From an uncultured Bacteroides sp. (GTDB lineage Bacteria; Bacteroidota; Bacteroidia; Bacteroidales; Bacteroidaceae), in the NCBI RefSeq assembly GCF_949298305.1, contig NZ_CASFWU010000067.1, positions 1-16,056 of the forward strand: 16,056 bases of DNA, given 5' to 3'. The first letter of the stretch is position 1; each line of letters starts with the position of its first letter. A program made the position numbers and the translations under genes. The notes beneath the pieces were generated by a model. The model ran no database searches and had not been told where the DNA came from. It worked only from the letters and a program-made list of their open reading frames with translations. Shown here piece after piece: positions 7,752 to 15,861 of the stretch.

Positions 7752-8582
7752 ATGAAAAGAAACCGATTGCTGAAGTACATCCTGCTGGGAGTCATTGCCG
7801 CGCTGGCCGCCACCTTCCTGCTGCCCAAACAGGAACAGGACACCCCGCAAAGAACGACACGCGACTATGCGGAAATCAAGAAAGAAGGCATCATCCGTGC
7901 CGCCATGGAGTATAACTCAATCAGCTTCTATATAGACGGAGACACCGTATCGGGCTTCCACTACGAACTGATAGAGGCTTTTGCGCGCGACCACGGTCTG
8001 AAGGTCGACATCATTCCCGAGATGAGTTTCGACAAGCGGATGCAGGAACTGGCCGAAGGCAAGTGCGACATCATGGCCTACGGCATCCTGGCCACCAGCG
8101 AACTGAAGGACTCATTGCTGCTCACCCGTCCCATCATTCTGAACAAGGACGTACTGGTGCAACGCAAGCCCCAGGGGAAAGAAGAAGACAGCCTGTTCGT
8201 CAAAAGCCAGCTGAACCTGGCCGGCAAGACCGTCCATGTAGTCAAGAGTTCTCCCTCCATCCTGCGCATCCACAACCTGGCCAACGAGATAGGCGATACC
8301 ATCCATATCAAGGAAATAGAGAAATACGGTCCCGAGCAACTCATAGCCCTGGTTGCGCACGGCGACATCGACTACGCCGTCTGCAACGAACGCATTGCCC
8401 GCATTGCAGCCGAGAGCCTGCCACAAATCGACATTTCCACCGCCATCAGCTTCACCCAGTTCTACTCCTGGGGAGTAAGCAAGCAGTCACCCGTTCTGCT
8501 GGACAGCCTGAACACCTGGCTGGAGCGTTTCATGAAGACCAAAACCTACCGGAAAATCCACCGGAAGTATTATCCGGATTGA
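7752..8582 (+). CDS. Membrane-anchored solute-binding protein, SBP_bac_3-like
   Basis: The 276-residue protein starts MKRNRLLKYILLG with one hydrophobic segment at about 8-24 and no lipobox cysteine, so it is a periplasmic protein held by an N-terminal anchor or released by signal peptidase. Residues about 43-275 resemble family 3 solute-binding proteins: GIIRAAMEYNSISFYI, then GFHYELIEAFARDHGLKVDI, then a segment containing CDIMAYGI. This is also the sensor-like half of the lytic transglycosylase MltF, but the lytic domain is absent here: the protein ends KIHRKYYPD right after the binding fold. No ABC permease or ATPase gene is adjacent. A role in sensing or binding a small ligand, perhaps an amino acid or a peptidoglycan fragment, is inference. 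It is likely co-transcribed with the porin. Confidence 0.82.
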   Translation: MKRNRLLKYILLGVIAALAATFLLPKQEQDTPQRTTRDYAEIKKEGIIRAAMEYNSISFYIDGDTVSGFHYELIEAFARDHGLKVDIIPEMSFDKRMQELAEGKCDIMAYGILATSELKDSLLLTRPIILNKDVLVQRKPQGKEEDSLFVKSQLNLAGKTVHVVKSSPSILRIHNLANEIGDTIHIKEIEKYGPEQLIALVAHGDIDYAVCNERIARIAAESLPQIDISTAISFTQFYSWGVSKQSPVLLDSLNTWLERFMKTKTYRKIHRKYYPD

Positions 8583-8680
8583 AGCCATACGGAGACATTT
8601 CTCAGACCTGGGCCTTCCCCGTCCGTGCCTCCGCAGCCGGGGTACGGAAGCCTGTTTGCCAATCCTCTTCCCTACCCTGC

Positions 8681-8729
8681 CGGCCTGCCTCCGTTTGCAC
8701 CGTACGCCCCTGCAAACGGAGGCAGGCCG
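8681..8729. repeat. 19-bp perfect inverted repeat with 11-base loop
   Basis: Bases 8681-8699 are the exact reverse complement of 8711-8729, around the loop CCGTACGCCCC. The stem is GC-rich and can be extended by four more pairs (8676-8679 with 8730-8733) past one bulged base at 8680. It lies about 100 bases after the solute-binding gene, and the next run is A, not T, on the plus strand. It should form a very stable RNA or DNA hairpin at the 3' end of the porin transcript. Confidence 0.9.
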
Positions 8730-8745
8730 CAGGACACTTCACCGC

Positions 8746-8793
8746 AAAAAAAAAGAAGGTATCCATGCCGTTTTAAGGGCTTTGGATACCTTC
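8746..8793 (-). terminator. Terminator between convergent operons
   Basis: GAAGGTATCC (8755-8764) pairs perfectly with GGATACCTTC (8784-8793). Nine A at 8746-8754 give a T-run on the minus strand just after the stem, making it an intrinsic terminator for the nuclease gene, whose stop is 29 bases away. On the plus strand only a weak T-rich tail follows, so it may also stop the porin transcript, less efficiently. Confidence 0.85.
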
Positions 8794-8822
8794 CTTCTGA
8801 TTATTAAAAGTCAACGGGGTGC

Positions 8823-10127
8823 TTACCAGGCCCAGTCGTTGACATTGCAAGCGCTTTCAACTTCATCCTCTATCACATCGGGCAGGTTACAGAAGAAGTC
8901 CAGGCCCGTGTTCTGCTCCAGTTCGTCGATGCTGACGGCACAGGCTTTCATCTGGTCGGCAGTCGGTTTCTTGGGCAAGTCTTCCCTGTGCTCTACCCAG
9001 AAGCCGATGGCCTGATACGTATTGCCTTTCTGAGAAAGGATGGCCATGAAATAATACTTCGGACAAGCCAGGCCTTTCGGCGTAAAGCCGTTGGCATCGG
9101 TAGTCGGGAATTTGCCATCCGCAGCGGCTACGGCCCCCTTGAAGTCAATCAGGAGGTTGTCCACCGTACCACCCTTAGTGATATACAGTTTGTCGTACAC
9201 ATCCGATACGCAGGAATATCCCCATTGTTGCACCTGTTCTTCCAGTCCCTGCCAGAAGCCCTGATTGAAAGAAGAGAATTGCGGAGAGATATTCGTGTAA
9301 TAGAAGGTCTGCCAGTTGGCCTCTTCCGAATAGGCACGGTCGTAGGAAGCACACAAATGTCCCTTATCGTAGCCGTCACTCTTGTGGTTGGCTTCTTCCG
9401 GTTGCTTGATTCCTTCGGGCAGATCCGGATCCTGCGCCCAGGCATCATCGGGAGCACGCTGCACATTCTTCTGCGCCGTAACCTTGTCAAAGCTGAAAGC
9501 CACCCATGCGGCATGTTGCTTTTCCTCATTCCATTCCAAAGCATAATTCAGAATTTGTTCACCACCTGACTCAACAAAGTGGGCAGCATACTGGTTGGCA
9601 GCATTCAGATAAGGAATCTCGTACGACGTTACCGATACATTGTCGCCCACAGCCACATTGGCATTTTCGTTTTCGCTAAAGTCGCGGTCTTTGGAGCTGT
9701 CAACGATATATTCCAAAGCCACATTATTCCCCTGGATATAGGCCACTCTCAGTTTCAGGAAAGTATATTTGGTTGTACCCTTGTAACGTGCCCAGTAGTT
9801 TTTCCCTTCCACTACTTCGGCAGTTTCCTGCCAGGCATTGTCGGCCGGAACCCCGGTCATGCTTTCCAACGAACCTTCGCCAGCCTGTACAAAGCGCCAG
9901 GCACTACCCGTAAACTTCTGGTCCTGTATGTAGAAAGGCTTGCTGAATTCATCTGTCTGGAAGACGCTGAAGCCCTCGTTGCTATTGGCATATCCCTTCA
10001 ATACAACAGTGGAAGAACCCTGTTGCGTGGTTTCAATGTAACCATTGGCAGGCACGTTGGAGTCGTCATCACATCCGATAAAGCACAATCCAAGTGCCAG
10101 GACGAACATTAAAGATAATTTCTTCAT
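8823..10127 (-). CDS. Lipoprotein DNA/RNA non-specific endonuclease (NUC1 family)
   Basis: The ATG at 10125-10127 gives 434 residues with a lipoprotein signal ending CFIGC; Cys19 is followed by DDD, the kind of acidic start that favours surface display in Bacteroidota. Residues about 25-165 form a beta-rich region I do not recognise. The nuclease domain occupies about 170-415. It has YDKGHL at 253-258, a variant of the family's DRGH motif with Lys for Arg; His257 is the expected general base. TNISPQ (278-283) and FNQGFW (287-292) follow, with Asn288 as the expected metal ligand. Such enzymes cut single- and double-stranded DNA and RNA without sequence preference. The position downstream of a TonB receptor and an OB-type lipoprotein suggests digestion of extracellular nucleic acid at the cell surface. 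A hairpin terminator lies in the 105-base gap upstream, so expression may be lower than that of the first two genes. Confidence 0.92.
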   Translation of the reverse strand: MKKLSLMFVLALGLCFIGCDDDSNVPANGYIETTQQGSSTVVLKGYANSNEGFSVFQTDEFSKPFYIQDQKFTGSAWRFVQAGEGSLESMTGVPADNAWQETAEVVEGKNYWARYKGTTKYTFLKLRVAYIQGNNVALEYIVDSSKDRDFSENENANVAVGDNVSVTSYEIPYLNAANQYAAHFVESGGEQILNYALEWNEEKQHAAWVAFSFDKVTAQKNVQRAPDDAWAQDPDLPEGIKQPEEANHKSDGYDKGHLCASYDRAYSEEANWQTFYYTNISPQFSSFNQGFWQGLEEQVQQWGYSCVSDVYDKLYITKGGTVDNLLIDFKGAVAAADGKFPTTDANGFTPKGLACPKYYFMAILSQKGNTYQAIGFWVEHREDLPKKPTADQMKACAVSIDELEQNTGLDFFCNLPDVIEDEVESACNVNDWAW

Positions 10128-10170
10128 CAAAATAGAGTTTTTATTAGTAAAATCAAACTGTATGACTGAC

Positions 10171-10208
10171 AAAAAAAGGAGTTAGAGGAGCCAGGCTCCA
10201 GTAACTCC
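10171..10208 (-). terminator. Terminator-like hairpin inside the operon
   Basis: On the minus strand GGAGTTA (10208-10202) pairs with TAACTCC (10184-10178). Past a small internal mismatch, GGAG pairs with CTCC around a five-base loop. Seven T follow directly (10177-10171). It sits 25 bases after the OB lipoprotein stop and before the nuclease start, so it can end or attenuate the transcript. No convincing TAnnTTTG promoter is seen between it and the nuclease ATG; the nearest is TACAGTTTG, with one base too many. Confidence 0.75.
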
Positions 10209-10232
10209 TCCTTTATATGTTCAGCCTGCGTC

Positions 10233-12791
10233 TTATTCCTTAATTGAAATATTCTTGATTTCAATGGTAGGAGCAGCGGCCGTAGTACTCTTATAGTGGA
10301 AAGCAAGACGGATCTTCTGACCCACAAAGTGCGACAGGCTGACAGGCTCGATGGTGCTGAAATCCCAGCTGGTACCTGCAGGCCATCCCGTTATTTCCAG
10401 GGTCTCCCATGTGGCAGCCGTAGCATCACCGGAGAAATTGGTAGAAATCTTTGCATTCAGGAAATCCTTCAGGTCATTACCCTCCAAGAAATTGATGGCA
10501 ATATCAAATACCATGGTCGGAGCGACAGCCTTGGTCAAGTCTATTTCCGGAGAAATCAACCAGCTTTCAGCCTCCTGATTGCCACTTGCATATCCGGAGC
10601 CTTTCCAACCGTATGAATTGTCAAGTTTCCAAACATACGACAGGCTGGAGAGCTCGATATCCTGCGTCGTAAATCCTCCGCTCTCGCCATTGAGCAAGGT
10701 AGACTCCAGATAAACACGGGCTTCAACCCACTCGCCACCACTCTTCTGGAAGGTGATGATGCTGGCCGAAGCCACCGTAGTCTGTGTCCATGCAGCACCG
10801 TCGTACTTAAATTCGGTTGCTGCTATGGCACCGTCGCTATTGGAATTGTAGACAACTGCTACTACATCGTCGGGCTTGGCATAAGGATAAGTGTGCTGCA
10901 AGTAAACCGGCAACGTTTCAGCAGGCTTGCTGACGTAAGAGTAACCCATCTGGGTATAGTCGGCAGGCTGCAGGACAGCGATGTCGGCAGCATCGGTAGA
11001 ATACTTGCTCCAGGACTGTGAAGAAGCATTGTAGCGGTAAACGGCAGAAGCATTCGGCTCAACCGAAGCACGGGTCATGGCCAAAGCAGCCAGACGCGTA
11101 GCCGTAGCCTCTTCCACCTTGACAGCCATGGTATTGACATAACGACTACCGCTTACACCAATGGTATAGCCGGTTACGATGACCTTCTTGCCATTCAAAG
11201 ACGGGTCAACCATCCCATCGGGCACGTATGAAATGCTGCCGACAGCGGTCTCGGCACCGTCAACAGTTACATTATAATAGTAGCCGTCTATTTCCAATGT
11301 TCCTTCGTATGCCACATAAGCCACATACGGCAGCTCCAGATAAGCATCCATATCGGCACCTGTCAAAGAACGTGCTGCCGGATATTTAAAGGTGGTTCCG
11401 CCAACGGTTTCAACCACACTATTGTTGCCGAACTGCATAAACCCTGCATAGCTGGAAGTCGTACCGGATACCGTTACGATGTCTCCCACCTTATTTTCAG
11501 TAGCCTTGTTCAGATAAACCAGAATGGAACCGGTTCCGTCATTGAGCAGGAAGCCGCGTCCATAAACGGCAGCCACCGTTCCTTTGGCCTTGTAGTCGCC
11601 GGCAGCCGACAAAGAAACGACTCCGACCGGCGTATATTCAGATTCACTGCCCGACAGTACGACAGAAGTAGCCATCATGTTGACATACTTGCTGGAACTG
11701 CCTATCAGGTATCCGGTCACTGTTACAACCTGACCATTCAATTCCTCGCCAATCATGCCGGCTACCGGGTAAGAGATGGAACCCTGATGTTCGGCTCCTT
11801 CAACCTCCAGGTTGTAATAATTACCGGAGATAACCAGTTTGCCGGTAATCGAAACGTACTTCACAACGGCATTGCTGATCCATGCGTCCATTTCGGCGCC
11901 GCTCATGTTCACAGCGGTCGGATAAGCGAACTCCGTACTACGCCCCACCAATGCGATTTCAGCATTCTGGGTAAACTGTGCGAAACCGGAATACTGGGAA
12001 GTTTCACCCGAAACGGTCACCACATCACCAATGGAGTAATTGGACGGATTGTTCAGATAAACCAGAATGGAACCCGTCTTGTCGCCCAGCAGGAAGCCAC
12101 GGTCGTAAGTGGCCAGCACCTCGCCTTTGGCCTTATAGCTGCCCGTTCCGCCGGCTATGATTTCGGCAATGTCATTGTAGGATTCTTCCACGCCGCCGCC
12201 TTCGCCGCCGAAGCTCGGTTCAGTAGCCGAGTAGGCATAGTTGACCACGCGCATGGCGCCATCGGCCGGATTGGAGATGCTCTCTTTCAGAATCGAGGAA
12301 ATCTTGCTGACCGTAGAAGGCGAGAGGAAAGACACATTCACCCCTTCTCCCCAGGCAATCCTGTAGTCATCGCTGGACAGGTCGTAAGCCGTGATGCCGT
12401 TGAAGTCCTTCAAGTATGCGGGCAGGTTCTCAAAGTTGTTATAATAGACCGTAACCTTCGAGTTATCGTCCAGATAAGGGAATTTGCCGGCAATGAAAGC
12501 AGGCAGATACCATGCAGCCGGTGCATCTTCCGTGAAATACTTATTGGTACCGACAGCAGTCAGGGCAGCCTCATAAGTTTTTCCTTCCGGATCTTTGGAC
12601 AATGCTATTTCCTTGTTCGTGCTGTTACTGGCTATGGCAGCATAATCAGAATCGGCAAGACGGAGGGTATCGTTCCGCACGTCGGTAGGACGAGTCATCT
12701 CGTCGAGTCCAGCAAAGTTATCTTCATTGTAATCGCAGGCGCCCAATGCGAGCAACGATGCTATTACCGGAATTATATATTTTCTTTTCAT
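10233..12791 (-). CDS. Surface-type lipoprotein with repeated OB-fold-like modules (DUF5689-like)
   Basis: The ATG at 12789-12791 gives 852 residues; a TTG four codons upstream is a poorer start. The signal ends LGAC (Cys19), followed by DYNEDN. Residues 203-380 and 387-562 are two copies of the same unit. Each starts with an OB-fold-like piece (GSYKAKGEVLATYDRGFLLG in copy 1, GDYKAKGTVAAVYGRGFLLN in copy 2, each followed by TGSILVYLN and a VGD-type turn) and continues with a second OB-like piece ending near GQVVTVTGYLIG or KKVIVTGYTIG. Residues about 705-852 resemble a choice-of-anchor (jelly-roll) domain: SYGWKGSGYASGN, then ESWLISPEIDL. It is encoded 22 bases after the TonB receptor, where a SusD partner usually lies, but it shows no SusD/TPR character. 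OB folds often bind nucleic acid; with the downstream nuclease, capture of DNA or RNA at the surface is a reasonable but unproven role. Confidence 0.85.
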   Translation of the reverse strand: MKRKYIIPVIASLLALGACDYNEDNFAGLDEMTRPTDVRNDTLRLADSDYAAIASNSTNKEIALSKDPEGKTYEAALTAVGTNKYFTEDAPAAWYLPAFIAGKFPYLDDNSKVTVYYNNFENLPAYLKDFNGITAYDLSSDDYRIAWGEGVNVSFLSPSTVSKISSILKESISNPADGAMRVVNYAYSATEPSFGGEGGGVEESYNDIAEIIAGGTGSYKAKGEVLATYDRGFLLGDKTGSILVYLNNPSNYSIGDVVTVSGETSQYSGFAQFTQNAEIALVGRSTEFAYPTAVNMSGAEMDAWISNAVVKYVSITGKLVISGNYYNLEVEGAEHQGSISYPVAGMIGEELNGQVVTVTGYLIGSSSKYVNMMATSVVLSGSESEYTPVGVVSLSAAGDYKAKGTVAAVYGRGFLLNDGTGSILVYLNKATENKVGDIVTVSGTTSSYAGFMQFGNNSVVETVGGTTFKYPAARSLTGADMDAYLELPYVAYVAYEGTLEIDGYYYNVTVDGAETAVGSISYVPDGMVDPSLNGKKVIVTGYTIGVSGSRYVNTMAVKVEEATATRLAALAMTRASVEPNASAVYRYNASSQSWSKYSTDAADIAVLQPADYTQMGYSYVSKPAETLPVYLQHTYPYAKPDDVVAVVYNSNSDGAIAATEFKYDGAAWTQTTVASASIITFQKSGGEWVEARVYLESTLLNGESGGFTTQDIELSSLSYVWKLDNSYGWKGSGYASGNQEAESWLISPEIDLTKAVAPTMVFDIAINFLEGNDLKDFLNAKISTNFSGDATAATWETLEITGWPAGTSWDFSTIEPVSLSHFVGQKIRLAFHYKSTTAAAPTIEIKNISIKE
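11106..12185 (-). repeat. Internal gene duplication encoding the two OB-like units
   Basis: The two halves, about 11652-12185 (residues 203-380) and 11106-11633 (residues 387-562), encode aligned protein units of similar length with shared blocks such as TGSILVYLN, GADMDA/GAEMDA and VTGY. The protein similarity is plain, while the DNA has diverged, so the duplication is not recent. Confidence 0.8.
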
Positions 12792-12813
12792 AAAATCGAC
12801 CAACTTTTAGAGA

Positions 12814-15549
12814 TTAAAAATTAAGTTTCAGTCTCACACTGTATGTACGTCCCCAAGCATAGAATACTCTGGCATCCTCCCAAGTATGGGAAGCGCCATC
12901 AATGGCATCCGTGATGTACTCCTGGTTGAAGACATTGTCTATATTCCCATAAAGGGTAGCATTGAGATTACCGATTTTGAAACGGTATCTTGCACTCAGG
13001 TCAAATACACAGGCATCGGGCATCTTCCACGGGTCATCGTAAGATTTCTCACCGTTGGCAACCAAATCGCTCGAATTGAATGACCATTCGGCATAATTGC
13101 GTCCATAGTAGTTCCAGTCGAGACCCACACTCAGGTCTTTGGTAATCTTGGCATCCAGACCTAAAGCGGCGGTTGTCTGTGCAGAGTTACCTACTTTCGT
13201 ATCATTCAAATGAATGGTCATCGAAGCATGGTCTGCCGCCTGAATGCCCGAAGCATGTTCAATCACGCCTTCGCTTGTCCAGCTCTTTACAGGCTGGCCG
13301 GTCGAATCATAGAAATAACCTTTGGCATCGCAGTTCCAGCGCCAGTAACCCATGGAGAACATACCGCGGACATCCAGCCAAGTGAACGGTTTGGCAACCA
13401 GATCCACTTCGACACCCTGGTGAATGGCGTTGACACCACTCATGTTAATGCTGATGCGGTCAACGAACTCACCGTCACGGTTCTTCAAATCGATACCACG
13501 GCTCATCGTCTTGTTCATCCACTTCGTGTGATAGAGGTTCAGGTTGGCAGTCAGATACTTCGAGCGGAATCCATAACCCAATTCGGCCGAGAATACTTTT
13601 TCGTTCACAGCGTCCGGGTTGGTCAGGTTACTGGTGGTAGACTGCAGGAAAGCGCCACCCGAGAAGAAAGGAGCACGGCTGATGTAACCGATGTTGGCAA
13701 ACACGTTGTGATTGTCCGTCAGGTTATAGTTCAAACCGCCCTTGGCAGTCCATCCCAGGAAGTTCACGGTCTTGGACTTGGCATGCTCGGCATCATAGTA
13801 GAAACGGTCGTAACGCCAATAGCCCGTATTCGAAATAGAACCGGCCACAAAAGCGCTCAGTTTGTCTTTATTATATTCAGCCTGGGCAAACACACCCTCC
13901 TGTACGGTATAGCCGTCGTAGTCACGATAAACCACATCGCCAATCTGCAGCTTCTGGTTCACGAAAGCAGCACCTGCGGCCGCAGCGGCATTGTTGGCAA
14001 CCAATACGTTCTGACGGGAAGACGAGTCAATATAATAGTCGCCACCGTAGAGGTCGCACAGTTCATTGGTATGCACACCTTTATAATAGCGGAAGTCAAC
14101 GCCGCCATAGAAATCCACATATTCACCGAATTTTGTGGTATAGGTAGAAAGCAAACCAATCCATGTGTGCTTGTTATAAGACTTGGACATGGCCATTTTC
14201 GAACCCGTATCGCTTTCCTGGTTCAGCTTATAAATTTCGTCGTAGGCAAAAGTACCGTCTTCGTGACGGAAGGTTGTATTCAGCGTACCGTAGGAAGCTC
14301 CATACCAGTTGCTTCTATCAGAAGATGTAAAGCCCTGTCCGGCATATCCATAACCGTTTCCGATGGATGCGTACAGAGCGGTACTCAAAGAAGAGTTGCG
14401 GTTAATCTGCCACAAGTGGTTCAAAGAAAGCTGCGGCTTGTGGTAAGCATTGCGGGCAGAAGTCTTTCTCTCACCGTTCAAGCCATATCCGTAGGTAGGA
14501 TTGTACTTGTAAGGGCTGTCACCGTTCATGTATTTCTTGGCAACCGTCTGCCAGCCTTCGATGGTCAGACCGTCGTTGTTGTTACGCTGGTTGTGCCACT
14601 GGGGAGCACCGAAAGCGGTAAATGAAATCTGATGATTGTCATTGATACGCTTGGCCACATTGATAAACCAGTTATAAGACTCATATTCCGTACCTTGGAT
14701 ATATCCGTCGGCCCATGTCTTGGCACCCAGCAGGGTCAATGCCCAACCCGACTTGCTCATACCCGTCGATACATTGAACATGATTTTATTGTAACCGTCA
14801 TTTCCCATCGCATAAGAGATGGAGCCGCCCTTCTTCGCTTCTACAGAGTTGGTCACAATATTGATGGAACCACCCACTGAAGGAGCAGAAACCTTGGAAG
14901 CGCCCAAACCACGCTGGGTCTGCATGCTGCGTGTCACGTCAGAAAGTCCGGCCCAGTTCGACCAATAGATACCGCCCCACTCCATATCGTTCATGGGCAC
15001 ACCGTTGATCATGACCGCAATGTTTTCCGACTCAAAACCACGCATATTGATACGCGAATCGCCGAAACCGCCACCCTGTTTCGTAGCATATACACCGGGA
15101 GTGGATTTCAGGATTTCCGGAAATTCCTTCGTTCCCAACTTTTCTTCAATGAATACCGGCTCTACGGTCGACACGGCTACCGGTGTCTTTCGTGCGATAG
15201 CCACCGATGAAGTAACCACCACGTCATTCAGCAGCACTGCATCCGGTTGCATCTTGACTACTCCCAAATCCACCGTTCCGCTCTTCTGGCTAATTTTCTT
15301 GGTCAAGTCCTTGTAACCGACATACTTGAACAGAAGCGTGGAATTGGGAGCCACATTCTGCTTGAAATAGCCGTCAATGTCGCTCACCGACCCTTGTGAA
15401 GTACCTTCTACCATAACGGCAGCCCCCACCAAAGGTTCACCTGTTTCCGAATCAACAAGTTGACCCTTCACCGTGATTTGGGCCCATGCTACGGAGCTAA
15501 ATGCCGAAAGCACAGCCACTAACAGGAAATGAATTAGATTCTTTCTCAT
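12814..15549 (-). CDS. TonB-dependent outer-membrane receptor, SusC-like architecture
   Basis: The 911-residue protein should import a bound ligand across the outer membrane using energy from TonB-ExbBD. The signal peptide ends AWA (1-23), with Gln24 first in the mature chain. Residues about 26-108 form a carboxypeptidase-regulatory-like domain (ITVKGQLVDSETGEPLVGAA). The plug covers about 115-235: FPEILKSTPGVY, NMRGF (168-172) and INGVPMND (181-188). The beta barrel fills the rest and ends in RTYSVRLKLNF with a terminal Phe, as outer-membrane barrels do. Residues near 525 carry a short alanine run, likely in a loop. It heads the operon; the OB lipoprotein gene starts 22 bases after its stop. 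The ligand is not readable from the sequence, and the partners point to nucleic acid or its fragments. It is shorter than typical glycan SusC proteins (about 1000 residues) and lacks a SusD neighbour. Confidence 0.93.
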   Translation of the reverse strand: MRKNLIHFLLVAVLSAFSSVAWAQITVKGQLVDSETGEPLVGAAVMVEGTSQGSVSDIDGYFKQNVAPNSTLLFKYVGYKDLTKKISQKSGTVDLGVVKMQPDAVLLNDVVVTSSVAIARKTPVAVSTVEPVFIEEKLGTKEFPEILKSTPGVYATKQGGGFGDSRINMRGFESENIAVMINGVPMNDMEWGGIYWSNWAGLSDVTRSMQTQRGLGASKVSAPSVGGSINIVTNSVEAKKGGSISYAMGNDGYNKIMFNVSTGMSKSGWALTLLGAKTWADGYIQGTEYESYNWFINVAKRINDNHQISFTAFGAPQWHNQRNNNDGLTIEGWQTVAKKYMNGDSPYKYNPTYGYGLNGERKTSARNAYHKPQLSLNHLWQINRNSSLSTALYASIGNGYGYAGQGFTSSDRSNWYGASYGTLNTTFRHEDGTFAYDEIYKLNQESDTGSKMAMSKSYNKHTWIGLLSTYTTKFGEYVDFYGGVDFRYYKGVHTNELCDLYGGDYYIDSSSRQNVLVANNAAAAAGAAFVNQKLQIGDVVYRDYDGYTVQEGVFAQAEYNKDKLSAFVAGSISNTGYWRYDRFYYDAEHAKSKTVNFLGWTAKGGLNYNLTDNHNVFANIGYISRAPFFSGGAFLQSTTSNLTNPDAVNEKVFSAELGYGFRSKYLTANLNLYHTKWMNKTMSRGIDLKNRDGEFVDRISINMSGVNAIHQGVEVDLVAKPFTWLDVRGMFSMGYWRWNCDAKGYFYDSTGQPVKSWTSEGVIEHASGIQAADHASMTIHLNDTKVGNSAQTTAALGLDAKITKDLSVGLDWNYYGRNYAEWSFNSSDLVANGEKSYDDPWKMPDACVFDLSARYRFKIGNLNATLYGNIDNVFNQEYITDAIDGASHTWEDARVFYAWGRTYSVRLKLNF

Positions 15550-15602
15550 AAATCCGTTTTTAATAAATGTGTTAATTAAACATTAATTTATGTTGCATCA
15601 CG

Positions 15603-15610
15603 CAAAGATA
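15603..15610 (-). promoter_or_regulatory. Bacteroides -7 element for the receptor operon
   Basis: The minus strand reads TATCTTTG, an exact TAnnTTTG match, 53 bases before the receptor ATG, giving a leader of roughly 47 bases. No TTTG is found at the usual -33 spacing; the region upstream is very AT-rich. No sigma or anti-sigma gene is adjacent. Confidence 0.6.
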
Positions 15611-15777
15611 ATGAATATAATCCATATAAATATTACATCCGCGCTACATTTTTTCAGAATGAGAAAGACTTTTTTAACCTGTATTCACCTCCATACAGGC
15701 AACCGAAGCAGAAAGTCTTTGAAGAGCAGCACATGAACCCTGACGTTCAGCAGGATTGCGAAGAAAGGTACGGGCAC

Positions 15778-15824
15778 AAAAAAAGGAGGGAGCGTCAAGA
15801 CAAAAGTGTCTGAAGCTCTCCTCC
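15778..15824 (-). terminator. Terminator for a minus-strand gene outside the window
   Basis: On the minus strand GGAGGAGAGC (15824-15815) pairs with GCTCCCTCC (15793-15785) with one bulge; inside it AGACA pairs with TGTCT around CTTT. Seven T follow (15784-15778). It lies upstream of the receptor operon, so it probably ends a transcript coming from beyond the right edge and keeps that transcript out of the receptor operon. Confidence 0.75.
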
Positions 15825-15861
15825 TTCCGGAAGGTTGTTCTCCCCCGATAACGGGGGGAGG
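15822..15861. repeat. Extragenic palindromes next to the terminator
   Basis: CCTTCCGGAAGG at 15822-15833 is a perfect 12-base palindrome. CTCCCCC and GGGGGAG form a second stem around a short loop within 15840-15861. This C/G-run style resembles the smaller CACCCC-GATTAA-GGGGTG hairpin at 1420-1437, so both may belong to a dispersed extragenic repeat family. That link is inference. Confidence 0.55.

Noticed and set aside
10233..12791. SusD homologue
   Set aside because: It sits where SusD is expected, but the sequence is beta-rich with OB-like repeats and lacks the helical TPR-type character of SusD.
13210..14625. Long open frame antisense to the TonB receptor (471 codons)
   Set aside because: It lies wholly inside a clear receptor gene and shows no recognisable motif; the frame at 11787-12824 antisense to the OB lipoprotein is rejected on the same grounds.
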